Assembly: GCA_002633005.1 (NCBI GenBank) | Contig: NMRA01000103.1 | Coordinates: 84,183-142,569 of the forward strand | DNA: 58,387 bases | Direction: 5' to 3' | Origin: Phoronis australis | Taxonomy: Eukaryota > Phoronida > Phoronidae | Shown here: positions 22,301-32,189 of the stretch, piece by piece | Numbering within the stretch: the stretch's first letter is position 1 | Layout of the letters: each line of letters opens with the position of its first letter | The notes under the pieces: model-generated | Seen by the model: only the letters and a program-made list of their open reading frames with translations | Told to the model about the DNA's origin: nothing | Database searches by the model: none | Position numbers and translations under genes: made by a program

Positions 22301-25300
22301 TCCAGTTGGCGTGGAACACAGTGTTCTTGGGTATATTATAACCTTGAATAACACTATCGTCTGTGGTACGCAAAGCAAGGGAGCCCGCCAACGGTGTCGC
22401 TATTCTTGTGGCCTCCATGAAAGAGGCTTCTAGGTAATTCATCTTGGAACGGTCGTCCAGACGCGGCAGACGCTCAGACCCGATGTTGTCGTCGACTTCC
22501 CATTGAGCCTTCGCTTGGCACTCGGGATGCATGCTCATGAACAGTATCCACCATCTGATGCCACCAGATGTCGTGTCGACGGCATCTCCCCACAATGAGA
22601 ACAGATACAGCAAGATCTCGTCGTTGTCAAACCCCTTTTTCAAACACAGGTCGACGAAGTCTCGCGGGCTATCCGTGTCAAACGTCTTTCTGTGTTCTTC
22701 TATTTTCTCGAGGAAGAAGTCGTTGAGCATTTTGGCACCGTGACGTCCTTTCTGCACTAACTTTTGGCGGAACGGTGAGAAGCGGAGCATGGGAAACGTG
22801 TCGGCTTCGCACAATGGCCCCATGGCTGTAAACCTAAACAGAAATAAATAATTGTTTAGGAACCAGTCTGTCTTTCAATCTTAATTCCAAATGACCTCCG
22901 AACCCAGATACCTGAATGCTATTGTATGGCTATCATGATTACACAGCACTTGGTGATATTGGCACCTCCTTAACAACTATGATAAACACGTACTGCATGT
23001 GTGGAGTTACATCTTCTATTTAAAGAATTTTAGTTTTTAGCAAATTCGAAAGTTGGAAGTTGAAAACAATTGGTTGGATACAATAGGCAGAACAGAACAC
23101 AATATCGTCAGAGAATACTGGCTTCACATCACAGTGCATGACACATGCAGGGTCTGTAAATGACTAGCAACCATCGACCATAACTCCAGCCTACATTCTC
23201 CAACATTCCTATTGAGTGAGTGTTTTGCTTTAGTCAGGTGATAATGTTGAACAGTTTTATGGACGTGAGCAAGATAAAAAACCAGAGGGAGGAATAACTT
23301 TAATTAAAAGTCAACGTACCAATCTTGGGTCCATGAAATGAAGTTGTCCGATTCTTTACTACCTAGATCGAACGTGATGCTTAGGTACAGGTTGGCCACG
23401 AAGTTCATAACGGAGCCGTTTATGGGCTCAGTTGTGCAGAAGGGATTGTCTTTGTATTGACGGATGAAGTCTAGCCCGTACTGAATGTGCTCATTCACAC
23501 TGTCACCAAAGTTAAAGTTGGGAATACCCATACCTCGAATGCCGGCCACGGCAAATTTCTTGCGCTCCTTGAATTTGGGAGTGAAATCGTCTTTGAAAAG
23601 GTTTTCTGAATATAAATTACATATTAGGTAATTTTACTCAAACTCGAGTATACGCTTGGATTGTGTTTAAAACTGCTTTGCAATAACTATTCAAAAATAA
23701 CACGCCGAATGCGATTAGGCCTGGTTTGAAGTTTGACCTCCGGTATTTTAGCATGTATTTAGCATTTACTGAACACTTCTAAAATGGAACAAGAGCAACG
23801 CGGAGAGTTGAAATGCGCCCACGAATGCACAGCAAACGGTGGCCTCTAGACGGTGCAAAAATGCCCAATCCATCTGAAAACTGTAACATGCCATCACTTC
23901 TTTTATACAAAGCAATTTACCAAATTTCATAAAATCTTTCAAGGAACTTCAGAGAATCAAAGGAAAACGGAAAAAATGAAATTGCCATTATGGGCCACAG
24001 CGTTCGCTGGATCCGCCTGAGAGACGGCGTCGTCGTCTGCTGTGAACTTCATATAAAACAATTACTAAACTTAATAAAGATCCTGCAATGGGTTTAGGAT
24101 ATGCAGCTTTGGGTGCAAAACAAAACTATCACTAGGAGGCGCCACGGTAGTCGAAATCGTCATCGTCAACCGCCATCTTCACAATGAGAACATATATGCC
24201 AATTTTCAGTCATCCTTAGAACGGTTTGGTTGATCGAGAGGTGGGTGCCAGAAAACAGACTCAAAAACACCAAAAATGGCCGCTAGGTGGCACAAAGTAC
24301 CTCGATTTCATCCCAAAACGGGAGGTTAGCATCATCTCACACTATAGATGCCTACATTCGAAATTTTCTGAAAATCCGTTAAGGACCTTTGAATTAAGAC
24401 ACAGAGGTAAACGTAAACACTTAAATTTGCCACTAGGGTGCACACCGGTCGCCGGTCCAAAGGAATCTTCGCTCATGCCGTCCCATCCATAAAAAGGAAC
24501 ATATGTGCCAAATTTCATGAACATACTTTAAAGGGTTTTGGCGAGAGAGCAGCGGACGCTGGACAGACAGACGAACGGGCGGAGATACGTCCACATACAA
24601 ATATATGGGCGGATAAAAATGTGAGTAAACAATTTGTCTGGTCAAAACGAACAGAAAGAATCATTGTGAGTATGATGCACCGATATCCTTGAAAACGTGA
24701 ATTAGTTTCTCAGCAATAGGACGCGTCAAAACGATTTTCACCCCAAAATTTGCCACGATGCTTACCTGGGTCACTCCCCATGAGCTCAAATCCATGTGAA
24801 TAGGGTCGACCAGCAAAGGCCATTGGCTTTTTTATGAGTGCTTCTTGGATGGCGGGGAACTTGTTTAACACAATGACAAGACTGGAAAACAGAGACATTG
24901 CAGAATCGATTTATTCACCTGACATTAATCGCATTCAAAACTACGAGTATGTGCCTGAAACCTAGTATCAGTGTGTAGGAACAATAAACACACAGAGGTC
25001 TCAAAAAATAATTGCCGGTAGTATCTTGCAAGTTCTGTAAACTGGACAGCAGTTTTCGTGAATAGCGCCATGATAAAAAATATAGGTACGTACCTTGAAG
25101 TGTTCAAACTTATACATAATGAACTAATGTGTGACGGTAAATTAAAAAAAATCTTTGAGCGGCGTGTCAAAAATAACCAATTTCAAAGATGCCAGAAACA
25201 AGAGCAACGCGGAACGTTGAAACGTTCTTACGACTGCACCGCAAAGGGTGTGGTTCTAGGGTTGTTTAGTTGCATCATAAAAATGGCCATTATGTGGCAC

Positions 25301-26313
25301 AGAACACATTCAAAAATGGGAATGTAGCATCGTCTCTCCAAACTAGTTGCCAAATTTCACAAAAATTTGTCATAGGACTCCATAGATACAAATGCAAACG
25401 TAAAAAACAACAGTAGGAACGGCAGCGGCAGACGAGTTCGTCCATCTGCTGCCACGTAAAAAGCAATACAATTGCAAAAATTTCAAAAAAATCTTGCAAG
25501 GAGTTTAGCAGATACAGCCGCAGATGCAAACTAATATCACTAGGAGGCGCCACAGTATTTGGACCCGTTTGAAAACCCATGTCAGTCATGCTCTTGTCAG
25601 TACGAACACATCTAATAATTTTCATAATTTCCTGCGCGGTTTGGCAGATACAGAAGCAGAGGACAAAACGGACTAAAAATAATTAAAATGGCCAGTAGTT
25701 GGTCGTCTTCAGGACGGTGAGAAGAAGGAACAACGGAATTGTCAAATGAAGGAACAACGTCAGAGAAAAAGTTAAACCATGCACTGATACCGAGTTGTCA
25801 AATGTTCTCTTGAATTTTCTGTCTTATCCGTACTTCGCAGTCTTTCTTTTCTCGAATAATGTTAACGGCCCCAGGCCTACTATGTCGGTTAACACGGTTT
25901 AACATTGACGACTGCAAATATTCTTGGAGGGAGGGTGGGGGGGGGGGGGGGGGGNCCCCCCCGTCCCCGTCCCGCTTCCTACGGCCCCAAACAGTATATA
26001 GTTTGTAATGGTAATACCTGCTCAACCATGCCCAATGCGATAACTCAGTGCATCGTAAATCTGTGAAATCTTACGTTGTGCCATAGTACATGGAGAAAAT
26101 GTCGCCATATTTCTTTCCGAGTCGCCAGAAGTCGTAATGCCAGTCGTGTGACATAAATGGTAGATAGCCCAAGAGAGGAAGACCTGTAGGTCCGGGCGGA
26201 AGGTTCCGCGGTGTCGTGAAATATCGGTGAATGACCGACAAGAGAACCAGTCCAAGTGACAGCGCAACGGTCACTGCCGCCGGAAGTTCAAGTGACGCAA
26301 ACCAAGCAGCCAT
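19131..26313 (-). CDS. Cytochrome P450, CYP2-like, complete five-exon gene
   Basis: A microsomal haem monooxygenase that would insert oxygen into a small lipophilic substrate using electrons from P450 reductase. Exons on the minus strand: 26313-26075, 24881-24766, 23605-23320, 22833-22184, 19339-19131. Together they are 1500 bases, 499 residues plus stop, the usual CYP2 length, with consistent phases. Residues 1-30 form an N-terminal membrane anchor (AVTVALSLGLVLLSVI), then the Pro-rich hinge PPGPTGLPLLGYLPF. The I-helix has AVDTT (298-302), with Ala where Gly is usual before x-D/E-T. ExxR is EATR (354-357) and PERF is 409-412. The haem loop FAVGKRSCMG carries Cys435. Introns hold a solo LTR and modular repeats, and single N's lie in poly-G runs in the first and fourth introns. 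Subfamily and substrate cannot be told. Confidence 0.93.
19464..19464. other. Single N in a poly-G run (assembly join)
   Basis: An N sits inside about 22 G's at 19446-19468, in P450 intron 4. It is likely a sequencing or gap-closure artefact, so distances across it are not reliable. Confidence 0.8.
19692..20342. mobile_element. Solo LTR, family 1, copy 1 (duplication AGTGG)
   Basis: Starts TGTCAGAATATAGTCTGACA and ends CGTGACA. AGTGG at 19687-19691 and 20343-20347 is a perfect 5-bp target duplication. The 651 bases have TG...CA ends and an attaataaagg polyadenylation signal but no coding region, as left by recombination between two LTRs. The first 21 bases form a hairpin (CAGAATA/TAGTCTG type). 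It lies in P450 intron 4. It lacks the TATA-bearing segment present in its sister at 53831. Confidence 0.9.
20740..21400 (+). repeat. Diverged repeat related to the modular family
   Basis: Repeats gtccgtcaattatctcaaga, catgatgaaatttggtatag, gtcgattttcagatgag and tttagtttttgac three to four times at about 170-bp spacing. The wording of the module (tgaaatttggtat, gattttcggac) recalls the AGTGGC family but the AGTGGC box is lost. Within P450 intron 4. Confidence 0.6.
22184..22833 (-). CDS. P450 exon 4, I-helix to meander
   Basis: Minus strand: acceptor tgtttag precedes 22833, and donor gtatgt follows 22184. It carries GDAVDTTS of the I-helix, the K-helix EATR, the PERF motif and the first part of the haem loop. 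A nearer acceptor (tttacag, exon start 22825) would break the reading frame, so 22833 was chosen. It gives the phase needed from exon 3. Confidence 0.93.
23320..23605 (-). CDS. P450 exon 3
   Basis: Minus strand: acceptor tatattcag precedes 23605 and donor gtacgt follows 23320. It codes NLFKDDFTPKFKERKKFAVA (B'-C region), the helix NEHIQYGLDFIRQY and SITFDLGSKESDNFISWTQD. Phases match exons 2 and 4. Confidence 0.9.
23790..24625 (-). repeat. Modular AGTGGC-type dispersed repeat, minus copy
   Basis: On the minus strand it ends gggcgcatttcaactctccg at about 23795. On the plus strand it shows cactaggaggcgccacggta, ggccgctaggtggcacaaag, tttcagtcatccttag and tgccactagggtgcac. Two modules in P450 intron 2. 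Confidence 0.75.
24766..24881 (-). CDS. P450 exon 2
   Basis: Minus strand: acceptor ttttccag precedes 24881 and donor gtaagc follows 24766. It codes LVIVLNKFPAIQEALIKKPM and AFAGRPYSHGFELMGSDPG, the strand-helix B region of CYP2 enzymes. 116 bases, phase 2 in and phase 1 out. Confidence 0.9.
25190..25660 (-). repeat. Modular AGTGGC-type dispersed repeat, second minus copy
   Basis: Plus-strand view shows aacaagagcaacgcggaacg (family end), attatgtggcacagaacaca, ggagtttagcagatacagcc and cactaggaggcgccacagta. One module in P450 intron 1. Confidence 0.75.
25937..25963. other. Poly-G / N / poly-C junction (assembly join)
   Basis: A G run of about 18, one N at 25955, then a C run. A G-to-C switch across an N suggests a closed gap joining two homopolymer read ends, possibly with one side in the wrong orientation. 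In P450 intron 1. Confidence 0.75.
26075..26313 (-). CDS. P450 exon 1, membrane anchor
   Basis: ATG at 26313 (minus) was chosen because MAAWFASLELPAAVTVALSL and the following residues form a normal P450 signal anchor. An in-frame ATG 78 bases upstream (26391) would add a polar 26-residue lead. Donor gtaaga follows 26075. The exon ends KYGDIFSMYYGT, and the split Thr codon is completed by exon 2. Confidence 0.9.
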
Positions 26314-26762
26314 CTGAAACTGAAAATCAAAAAACCAAATTGTTTTCACCATCCATGAAATCTCGGGTGGATCGGCTTTCTTTGCGCCCATCCTTAGAGA
26401 TCGTGAGTACGCGGGTGCCCCAAATTGTTTTAAAGTCAGGAGTTACATTTTGATTAGCCAGCTATCTCAAACGCCAGTAAGCTAAGGAACTAAGCGCTCT
26501 GACGCTCTATTAAAATACGTGCACAGAGCGTACAAAACCACTTCGAGCTATGGGGACGACAGCTCAGTTCGCAGCTTCTCCTAAAGCGCCCCACATTACA
26601 CCGATTATTAACTGGCTCGGTTACTGATTTTGTGTATCCTAAAACTAAATACAAGGTATTTTGTTTTAAGGTAATGTTGAACCTTACTGGGGAACGTAAA
26701 TTCAAAGTCAATTACCAGAAAAACTAGGCTGCGTCAACCATTAAATGTGTATATGTTCAATC

Positions 26763-27335
26763 TCATGGTCTTTCTAGACACATCTTCTTTAGTATGACTT
26801 TTAATACAGCACTCATTATTTCACAGAGCCTGTCACAGCTTGGGTTGTAAGCGGCCATATACAGCTGCTGTGCACTCACAAACCTACTGATATCCGTCAT
26901 CAAAACTGTTGTGAACTGTTTTGCACGATCACTTAGGATCTCTCGTGGGAACCTCACTCTACTGAAGACCTCTAACCATGCTTCAGCACGCGCTCTTCGG
27001 TAGTGCCACAGCTTCCAGGTACCTATACCTCAGTGGTGGCAAAATCTGCCACCGTGAGGATATACATGTACCTGTTCCCCTTGTCCGATACTGGAGTTAT
27101 TGGGCCAATCAGGTTGACACCGATCCTCTTGAAAGCCGAGCTCCTCCAAAAACGGTATCTCTACCTGCGGTACTTTGGACACTCACGCTTTAGGGGTCGT
27201 CTTCTGGTAGACGTCACGTCATCTGCAGAATCGGGTCACTTCTGATGCTACTCTTGGCCAATACAACTTGCTGGTGATACGGAAAGTTATCTTAACACCG
27301 AGATGTTCTTCGAGAATGGACTCGGAGGGGTGGGG
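26763..27335 (-). pseudogene. Gypsy-type LTR retrotransposon integrase relic
   Basis: Minus-strand translation across at least two frames shows the order of a Ty3/gypsy integrase. A zinc-finger region with HLGVKIT and a degraded Cys pair lies at about 27220-27330. Then comes the core start FKRIGVNLIGPITPVSDKGN near 27080-27140, and PREILSDRAKQFTT with AAYNP and ILKKMCLERP at 26763-26957. Frameshifts and stops separate the pieces. The ISDQGxxF-type aspartate is present but the conserved Glu after the YNP region reads Asp-Arg-Leu-Cys-Glu and is shifted. No LTRs or polymerase were found. It lies about 450 bases upstream of the P450 start codon. Confidence 0.7.
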
Positions 27336-28790
27336 GCGAACTTCCATAACTTGGTAGGCGCGACAACTTGTTTCACTTCAACACAATCTTTATTCTTAAC
27401 AGCCGATAGATTATCCCTCTTTAGACCTCAGTTATGTACCACCCTTTGTCTTTGGTCCGTCGTTCGACCTTATCTTCAGCATGAACCTTCTTGATGGGCT
27501 TCCGTAAACCGCCAGAGCGCCACCTCCAGTATGGTGAGAGATTCAGACAATAAGGGGTGCAGCCTGCGTCTGTCAACACTGATACTTTCTTCGTGACGAC
27601 GTGCCAGTCCTTCATACGCAGTTTCCTTTGGAGGTGCGCTTCACTGGCTTCCTCTTCTCACTCTTGGAACCTCGGTGGTTGACTGCTGCTACCTAATGAT
27701 GAGGCCAAACTCGCCTGAGACCGCTTCCAACAGTCTGTAGCAAGGTGTCCAGCACGCCTCCTCTGCGAGGTAACTATTCTTCTGATTGACCCTCCGGGTT
27801 TCTGGCTTGACTGGTTATGGAGTTTCAATCATCTACAACCTGGTCAGCTTTCAATGCTATACTATCGCACTCTCGTGTTCCATTCTCTCTCTCTCTCTGT
27901 CTGTTTTCCGTCCTCACTGCCTTCTCTCCTAAGCATCATGGACTCGCTTTCTTTCTTCAGCCTCATCGGCTTGCTCTCTCAACAAACTGTCAATCGTACC
28001 CCAGTAGAACCATTTCTCACATGACCTGGAATGTGTTGCGACACGACTGATTAGTAACACCGAGTACATAATTTTTGATATTACATGGGCGAATCACAAA
28101 GTAGCGCAAAATAGACATCCATACGCCTTACATTTTATCGTCTGAAAACTAAAACAACCACAAGCGCGCCAACCGGAATTCGGTGACAATGTTATGATTT
28201 ACAAATCGACTGTCGGAAGGAAATGTAAACAATTTCTTAAACGACGAAGAATTCTATATTCATGTTCATTCAAACGGAAATGAGTCGCAACACAAGGAGC
28301 GCAGCGAGACTATCTAGCTGTGGTGTCTCAAGGTCAATTCAGTGCTCACGCGCAGGAAAGCCTTGCTGACTGTTATTTATCAACATTTTTTGTTTTAATA
28401 TTACTTAAAAGACTATGAGATTTTAACTTGAATATTTGCTATGAAAGCTGAATGCAATTTACAGCTGTTGAGCATAAAATAAAACTATTAACAAAAAGAA
28501 ACTGAATTACTTTACATTGCGCGAGCGTGTTTTTACAAAAATTGCGTCATGTGGTTGAAAGTTTTAGACATGATGAGTTTTTTGGCAAAAAGATTTTTTT
28601 ACGGTTCATGTGAGAAAACAAATCTTACACATGTCTCAGATTTATTACATAGGCAAAACTTCTTGGAAATTTCGTCAAAATCTCTCGGAAATTCTCGAGA
28701 TTTTGACGAAATTTCCAAGAGGTTTTGCCCATGTCATAAACCCGAGACTCGTATAGGATTCTCTATTTCTTGACTTCTACAAGGCCATCT
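27336..28790. other. Intergenic, nothing firm
   Basis: The first few hundred bases may be more gypsy relic, but no motif is readable. A (ct)n stretch lies near 27887-27900, and an inverted pair cttggaaatttcgtcaaaat / attttgacgaaatttccaag lies at 28661-28720. Nothing else recognised. Confidence 0.5.
28661..28721. repeat. Near-perfect hairpin
   Basis: cttggaaatttcgtcaaaat at 28661 pairs with attttgacgaaatttccaag at 28702, with tctcgg/ctcgaga between, and the wider arms aaaacttcttgg/ccaagaggtttt add to it. The stem is about 25 bp. No element or gene was tied to it. Confidence 0.7.
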
Positions 28791-29575
28791 CTATTGTGAG
28801 TCGCTAATTCCAACAGTCCTTTTTATCAGATTCACAGGAAAATTTCGGATACCGTGCTTTGTCCAATTTTCCACTTGTGCCGTGCCCTGTCTATTTGTAC
28901 CTGAGTAGGGGGTCATACAGTAGACTTGTTCTTGGTTGCAACGCGGCGTACTCCGTGTACTCGAACCACATGCGGGACTCGAAAGGGGAAACGGTGTCTG
29001 TTGTTCCTTTCCCGGCTCGTCCCGGGTACAAGGCTGCTTGAGTGCATTGGGACTTTCCGTCCCTGTACATAGCACCTGAGTTTTTGTGGACTGAATCGAC
29101 TGTAGCCGACAAGAAGACATCACAGTCAATTGTTGACCCGTACCTGTTGCAGTGTGTCCCTGGGACTCCGTAGAGTTCGACTGGCCAAGCAGAGCGTCAT
29201 TGTACGTCGTTAGCGTTTCGGGCGGGACTGACGACGCGCCATTATCTGGAATCAAGTCTAACACCACCTGATTTTCTTGACTGAGTTCTACCTCCTTTGG
29301 CCCTCCACCGGTTTCCTCTAAAGCTTCATTCAGTGATGAAAATTCCTTTTTGGCCTTCATTTTTTACCGTTTCCAAAAGTCTTTTAATTGTTTATCATTG
29401 CGTTCTTCTGATTGCGAGAACTGTGCAGTCAGTCTGGAGCCAATATCCATCCTAGCCTGTTGCTTCCGGTGACTTGTTTTGGCGTTACTTTTCATGTTCT
29501 CTATGGCATCAGTTTTTTTCTGTAATCAGTTCCGTGAGGAATCCTTTTTCCTCAGGAGAAAAGTTTTCTCACATT
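28791..29575 (-). pseudogene. Myb/SANT-like DNA-binding protein, broken
   Basis: Minus-strand pieces follow the Myb/SANT-like domain found in MSANTD proteins and in Harbinger transposon accessory proteins. They are NFSPEEKGFLTELITEK (about 29520-29570), AIENMKSNAKTSHRKQQAR with IGSRLTAQF in a second frame, then KQLKDFWKR, a TAA stop, and KMKAKKEFSSLNEALEETGG. The GGGPKEVELS...VVLDLIPD segment after the domain is typical of the family. A long Ser/Thr/Gln-rich tail follows in one open frame (29360-28791). At least one frameshift and one stop inside the domain mark it as a pseudogene or transposon remnant. Confidence 0.75.
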
Positions 29576-29662
29576 TTTCTATTCATTTTATTGATGACAG
29601 AGACACCAGGATTCTACTTACAACTGTGTGCTGTCATTGAAACCCACGTGATTGATACTTCA

Positions 29663-29824
29663 TACCTGGCGTGCGTTCAATAACGCTAGGGCCTAAGCTA
29701 GGACCCAACTGAAATCTAGACAAAGTCACGTGATTTCATTCAGAATACACGGCAATATCTCACCTAATATCGCGAAGTCTTCCTTTTTAGCTAGTTCCTA
29801 GCGTTATTGAACGGGAGGCTGGTT
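29663..29824. mobile_element. MITE family M1, copy 1 (162 bp)
   Basis: Ends ACCTGGCGTGCGTTCAATAA and TTATTGAACGGGAGGCTGGT are inverted repeats with a few mismatches, continuing into CGCTAGG/CCTAGCG. The centre has caaagtcacgtg and atcgcgaagtcttcc. Same family as 41471-41632 and 46795-46936. No clear target duplication was seen. Confidence 0.85.
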
Positions 29825-29949
29825 TTACTGAACCCGCTCCCTACATGTTTAAAGGAGAATGCCACCCGATTTATAATTAGTCTTTTTTACCGTCATGATC
29901 GGTCTATATCCACATCGCCTCTTATACGATCGACCTCACCTTGCCGAGA

Positions 29950-30261
29950 GGTGTCGCATTAACCTGTGAGGAAGGTGACAAGCGATGCATTGACGTCAGT
30001 GGTTCGTCTGCAGAGTGCTGCTATATTGCGGTGCATCGGTTCCCACTTTCTCGAGAGCCCGAAATGCTTAGGAAGTGGCTCGCGGTAGTGAAGATTGAAA
30101 GGTACGCTGTTAATAACAATTATGAGGCCGTGAAATATCTCTGTGTGTGTGGCCGGCATTTCGTCGACAGTGATTTCTCTGACGAATTCCGGATTACCAA
30201 AAAACTATCCATACGTTCCGTTGCCTATGCATGTTCACGGCGCCTCTCTAGTATTTCTTGA
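29950..30261 (+). pseudogene. THAP-domain exon of T1 copy A, damaged
   Basis: The frame parallels copy B: GVALTCEEGDKR, then HRFPLSREPEMLRKWLAVVK with conserved P and W, then CGRHFVDSD, the C-x2-H end of a THAP C2CH finger. The segment that should hold the first Cys pair is missing or rearranged compared with copy B (C-C-Y-I-A-V-H instead of C-x4-C), so the zinc site cannot form. The apparent start is not an ATG (TTG). Confidence 0.7.
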
Positions 30262-30781
30262 TCAGTGTATTCCGGTTCGAACTGATAGCCTGTGAAACCT
30301 AACGATCCGACCCGTGAAGACTTCTTCGGATGAGCTCCTGACTAAGTCGGGATTGGCGACGTGTAGACGTTCTGCGTTGTGTTTCAAAATGAATTATCCT
30401 CATCCTAAAATGATACTAACCAATGCTTATATGAAACAAAGTCTGTCTCATTCGATATAATTTGTAATGCCTTGGAGTGCTCGTGAGTGCAAATTTTTGA
30501 GAAGCCAGCAACGAATAAACCACTGCGTTACCGGCAATAAAGGTAATAGCGGAGTTGCAACCGAATCGATTTTACGATTGCGCATGTCCGGAAATTAGGG
30601 TGCGCAAAGGCTACTGGGATTGTTGATGGTAAACGGGATGGTCGACTGGTTTGCACGACGTGTAATTTGTGTGCATTAAACTACGCTGCTGTATGTAATT
30701 CTGCCGCTATTCGCCCTAATTAGCGCCCATGGCTCAACAAGTGCCCCAACGCGTTTTCAGACTTTGCTAAAGTAAGCGCCC

Positions 30782-31375
30782 NNNNNNNNNNNNNNNNNNN
30801 NNNNNNNNNNNNNNNNNNNNNNNNNNNNNNNNNNNNNNNNNNNNNNNNNNNNNNNNNNNNNNNNNNNNNNNNNNNNNNNNNNNNNNNNNNNNNNNNNNNN
30901 NNNNNNNNNNNNNNNNNNNNNNNNNNNNNNNNNNNNNNNNNNNNNNNNNNNNNNNNNNNNNNNNNNNNNNNNNNNNNNNNNNNNNNNNNNNNNNNNNNNN
31001 NNNNNNNNNNNNNNNNNNNNNNNNNNNNNNNNNNNNNNNNNNNNNNNNNNNNNNNNNNNNNNNNNNNNNNNNNNNNNNNNNNNNNNNNNNNNNNNNNNNN
31101 NNNNNNNNNNNNNNNNNNNNNNNNNNNNNNNNNNNNNNNNNNNNNNNNNNNNNNNNNNNNNNNNNNNNNNNNNNNNNNNNNNNNNNNNNNNNNNNNNNNN
31201 NNNNNNNNNNNNNNNNNNNNNNNNNNNNNNNNNNNNNNNNNNNNNNNNNNNNNNNNNNNNNNNNNNNNNNNNNNNNNNNNNNNNNNNNNNNNNNNNNNNN
31301 NNNNNNNNNNNNNNNNNNNNNNNNNNNNNNNNNNNNNNNNNNNNNNNNNNNNNNNNNNNNNNNNNNNNNNNNNNN
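30782..31375. other. Assembly gap, 594 N
   Basis: A run of 594 N inside the inserted THAP element. The apparent long open frame crossing it on the minus strand is meaningless. Confidence 1.
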
Positions 31376-31660
31376 TTTCACTACCAACCGCCGTGGAGTA
31401 TTTGTTACTGTTTCTTTGAAGGGAGATATTGTTGGGCAGTTTCTAAGATACGTTTTCTTGCCGCCCTCAAAATGAGCGCTGCACACTTTATGCTACGAAG
31501 TCGGAAAGAATTCACGAAGTCGGCCTTTGCTACCAGCTCTACCGATGTCTCTGACCCATGTTTAACGCAGTTCTTGATCCTTGGGAAACAGGTAGTAACT
31601 AAATTTTTTATTTCGCTAACTGGTATTATAGCATGCCAGGCACACAACACGTATAACCTC
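31376..31660 (-). pseudogene. THAP-domain fragment of the inserted element
   Basis: Across two minus-strand frames the parts of a THAP finger can be read. They are a C-x2-C like pair in VVCLACYNTS (about 31640), YYLFPKDQELR followed by TWV, then KVCSAHFEGGKKTYLRNCPT (31490-31430), the C-x2-H-F end. Stops and a frameshift separate them, and the rest runs into the gap. It differs clearly from the T1 THAP, so it is a second family. Confidence 0.65.
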
Positions 31661-32189
31661 CCTGTGGCCGGTTCGCCCCCACGCTTGCCGACGTACTTGT
31701 TTACCGGCTTAACCACAATGCAACATTCTGACCCATTTCCAATATGGCGGCGTTGCAACTCCGCTATTGACCGGGCACCGAGGCCGTGTGAGCGCATGCT
31801 AATTCAGTGTTTGCTGACAGAAAGCTGTTGTGAAACAATTACTCGATTTTATATGCTATTGTCACGTGTTAGGAGAATCTTTATTTAGAAATACAAATAC
31901 ACTATTCAAATCATTGTTACTGTACAACCTTTACCCTGACGGTCTGTAGAAGGGGAACCTGACTTCGCAGCCCCCGACAAGTAGATTTTCAGTTTCATGG
32001 CTAATTCACATAAATAATTACGTGCACATTACCTCTTTAGCTCTCTATTATAGTCTTTTCATGACTGGAGGTTTAGTTTCCAACTCAAGCTGGTTTATGT
32101 TCGTGGCAGTCCCGCCGGCCGCGACGGACCTGATCGGGTTCTGAGCCACTGACTGGCCGGGATAACGAGTCAGTCCGGCCGCGAAAATG

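Larger units (their letters stand above)
30535..31769 (-). mobile_element. Second THAP element inserted in T1 copy A (duplication ACCGG)
   Basis: Ends CAATAAAGGTAATAGCGGAG and CTCCGCTATTG share an inverted AATAGCGGAGTTGCAAC. ACCGG lies on both sides (30530-30534, 31770-31774). T1 copy B has the uninterrupted site with a single ACCGG, so the insertion is directly shown. The 594-base gap at 30782-31375 hides about half of it. Minus-strand coding is given separately. The superfamily is unclear. Confidence 0.8.
29853..32187 (+). mobile_element. Kolobok-like THAP element T1, copy A (interrupted)
   Basis: Starts TTAA then AGGAGAATGCCACCCG, recalling the termini of the TTAA element at 10806 (AGGCGAAGGCAACC). 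It matches copy B on the other strand (55144 down to about 53160) through most of its length. The matches include the THAP frame, the stretch around caatcccgacttagtc, and the terminal ccggccgcgacggacctgat block. The right TTAA end is missing or unrecognised in both copies. An inserted element fills 30535-31769. Superfamily assignment rests on the TTAA start and THAP coding. Confidence 0.7.

Noticed and set aside
22825-22825. Acceptor tttacag as the start of P450 exon 4
   Set aside because: It breaks the reading frame with exon 3. The acceptor 8 bases upstream keeps it and gives the expected D-W-F-T-A-M-G junction.
26391-26391. Upstream ATG as the P450 start
   Set aside because: It would put 26 polar residues before the hydrophobic anchor. 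ATG at 26313 gives the usual CYP2 N-terminus.
30767-31486. 239-codon minus-strand frame
   Set aside because: It is mostly N. Only the last part (THAP end CSAHFEGGKK) is real sequence.
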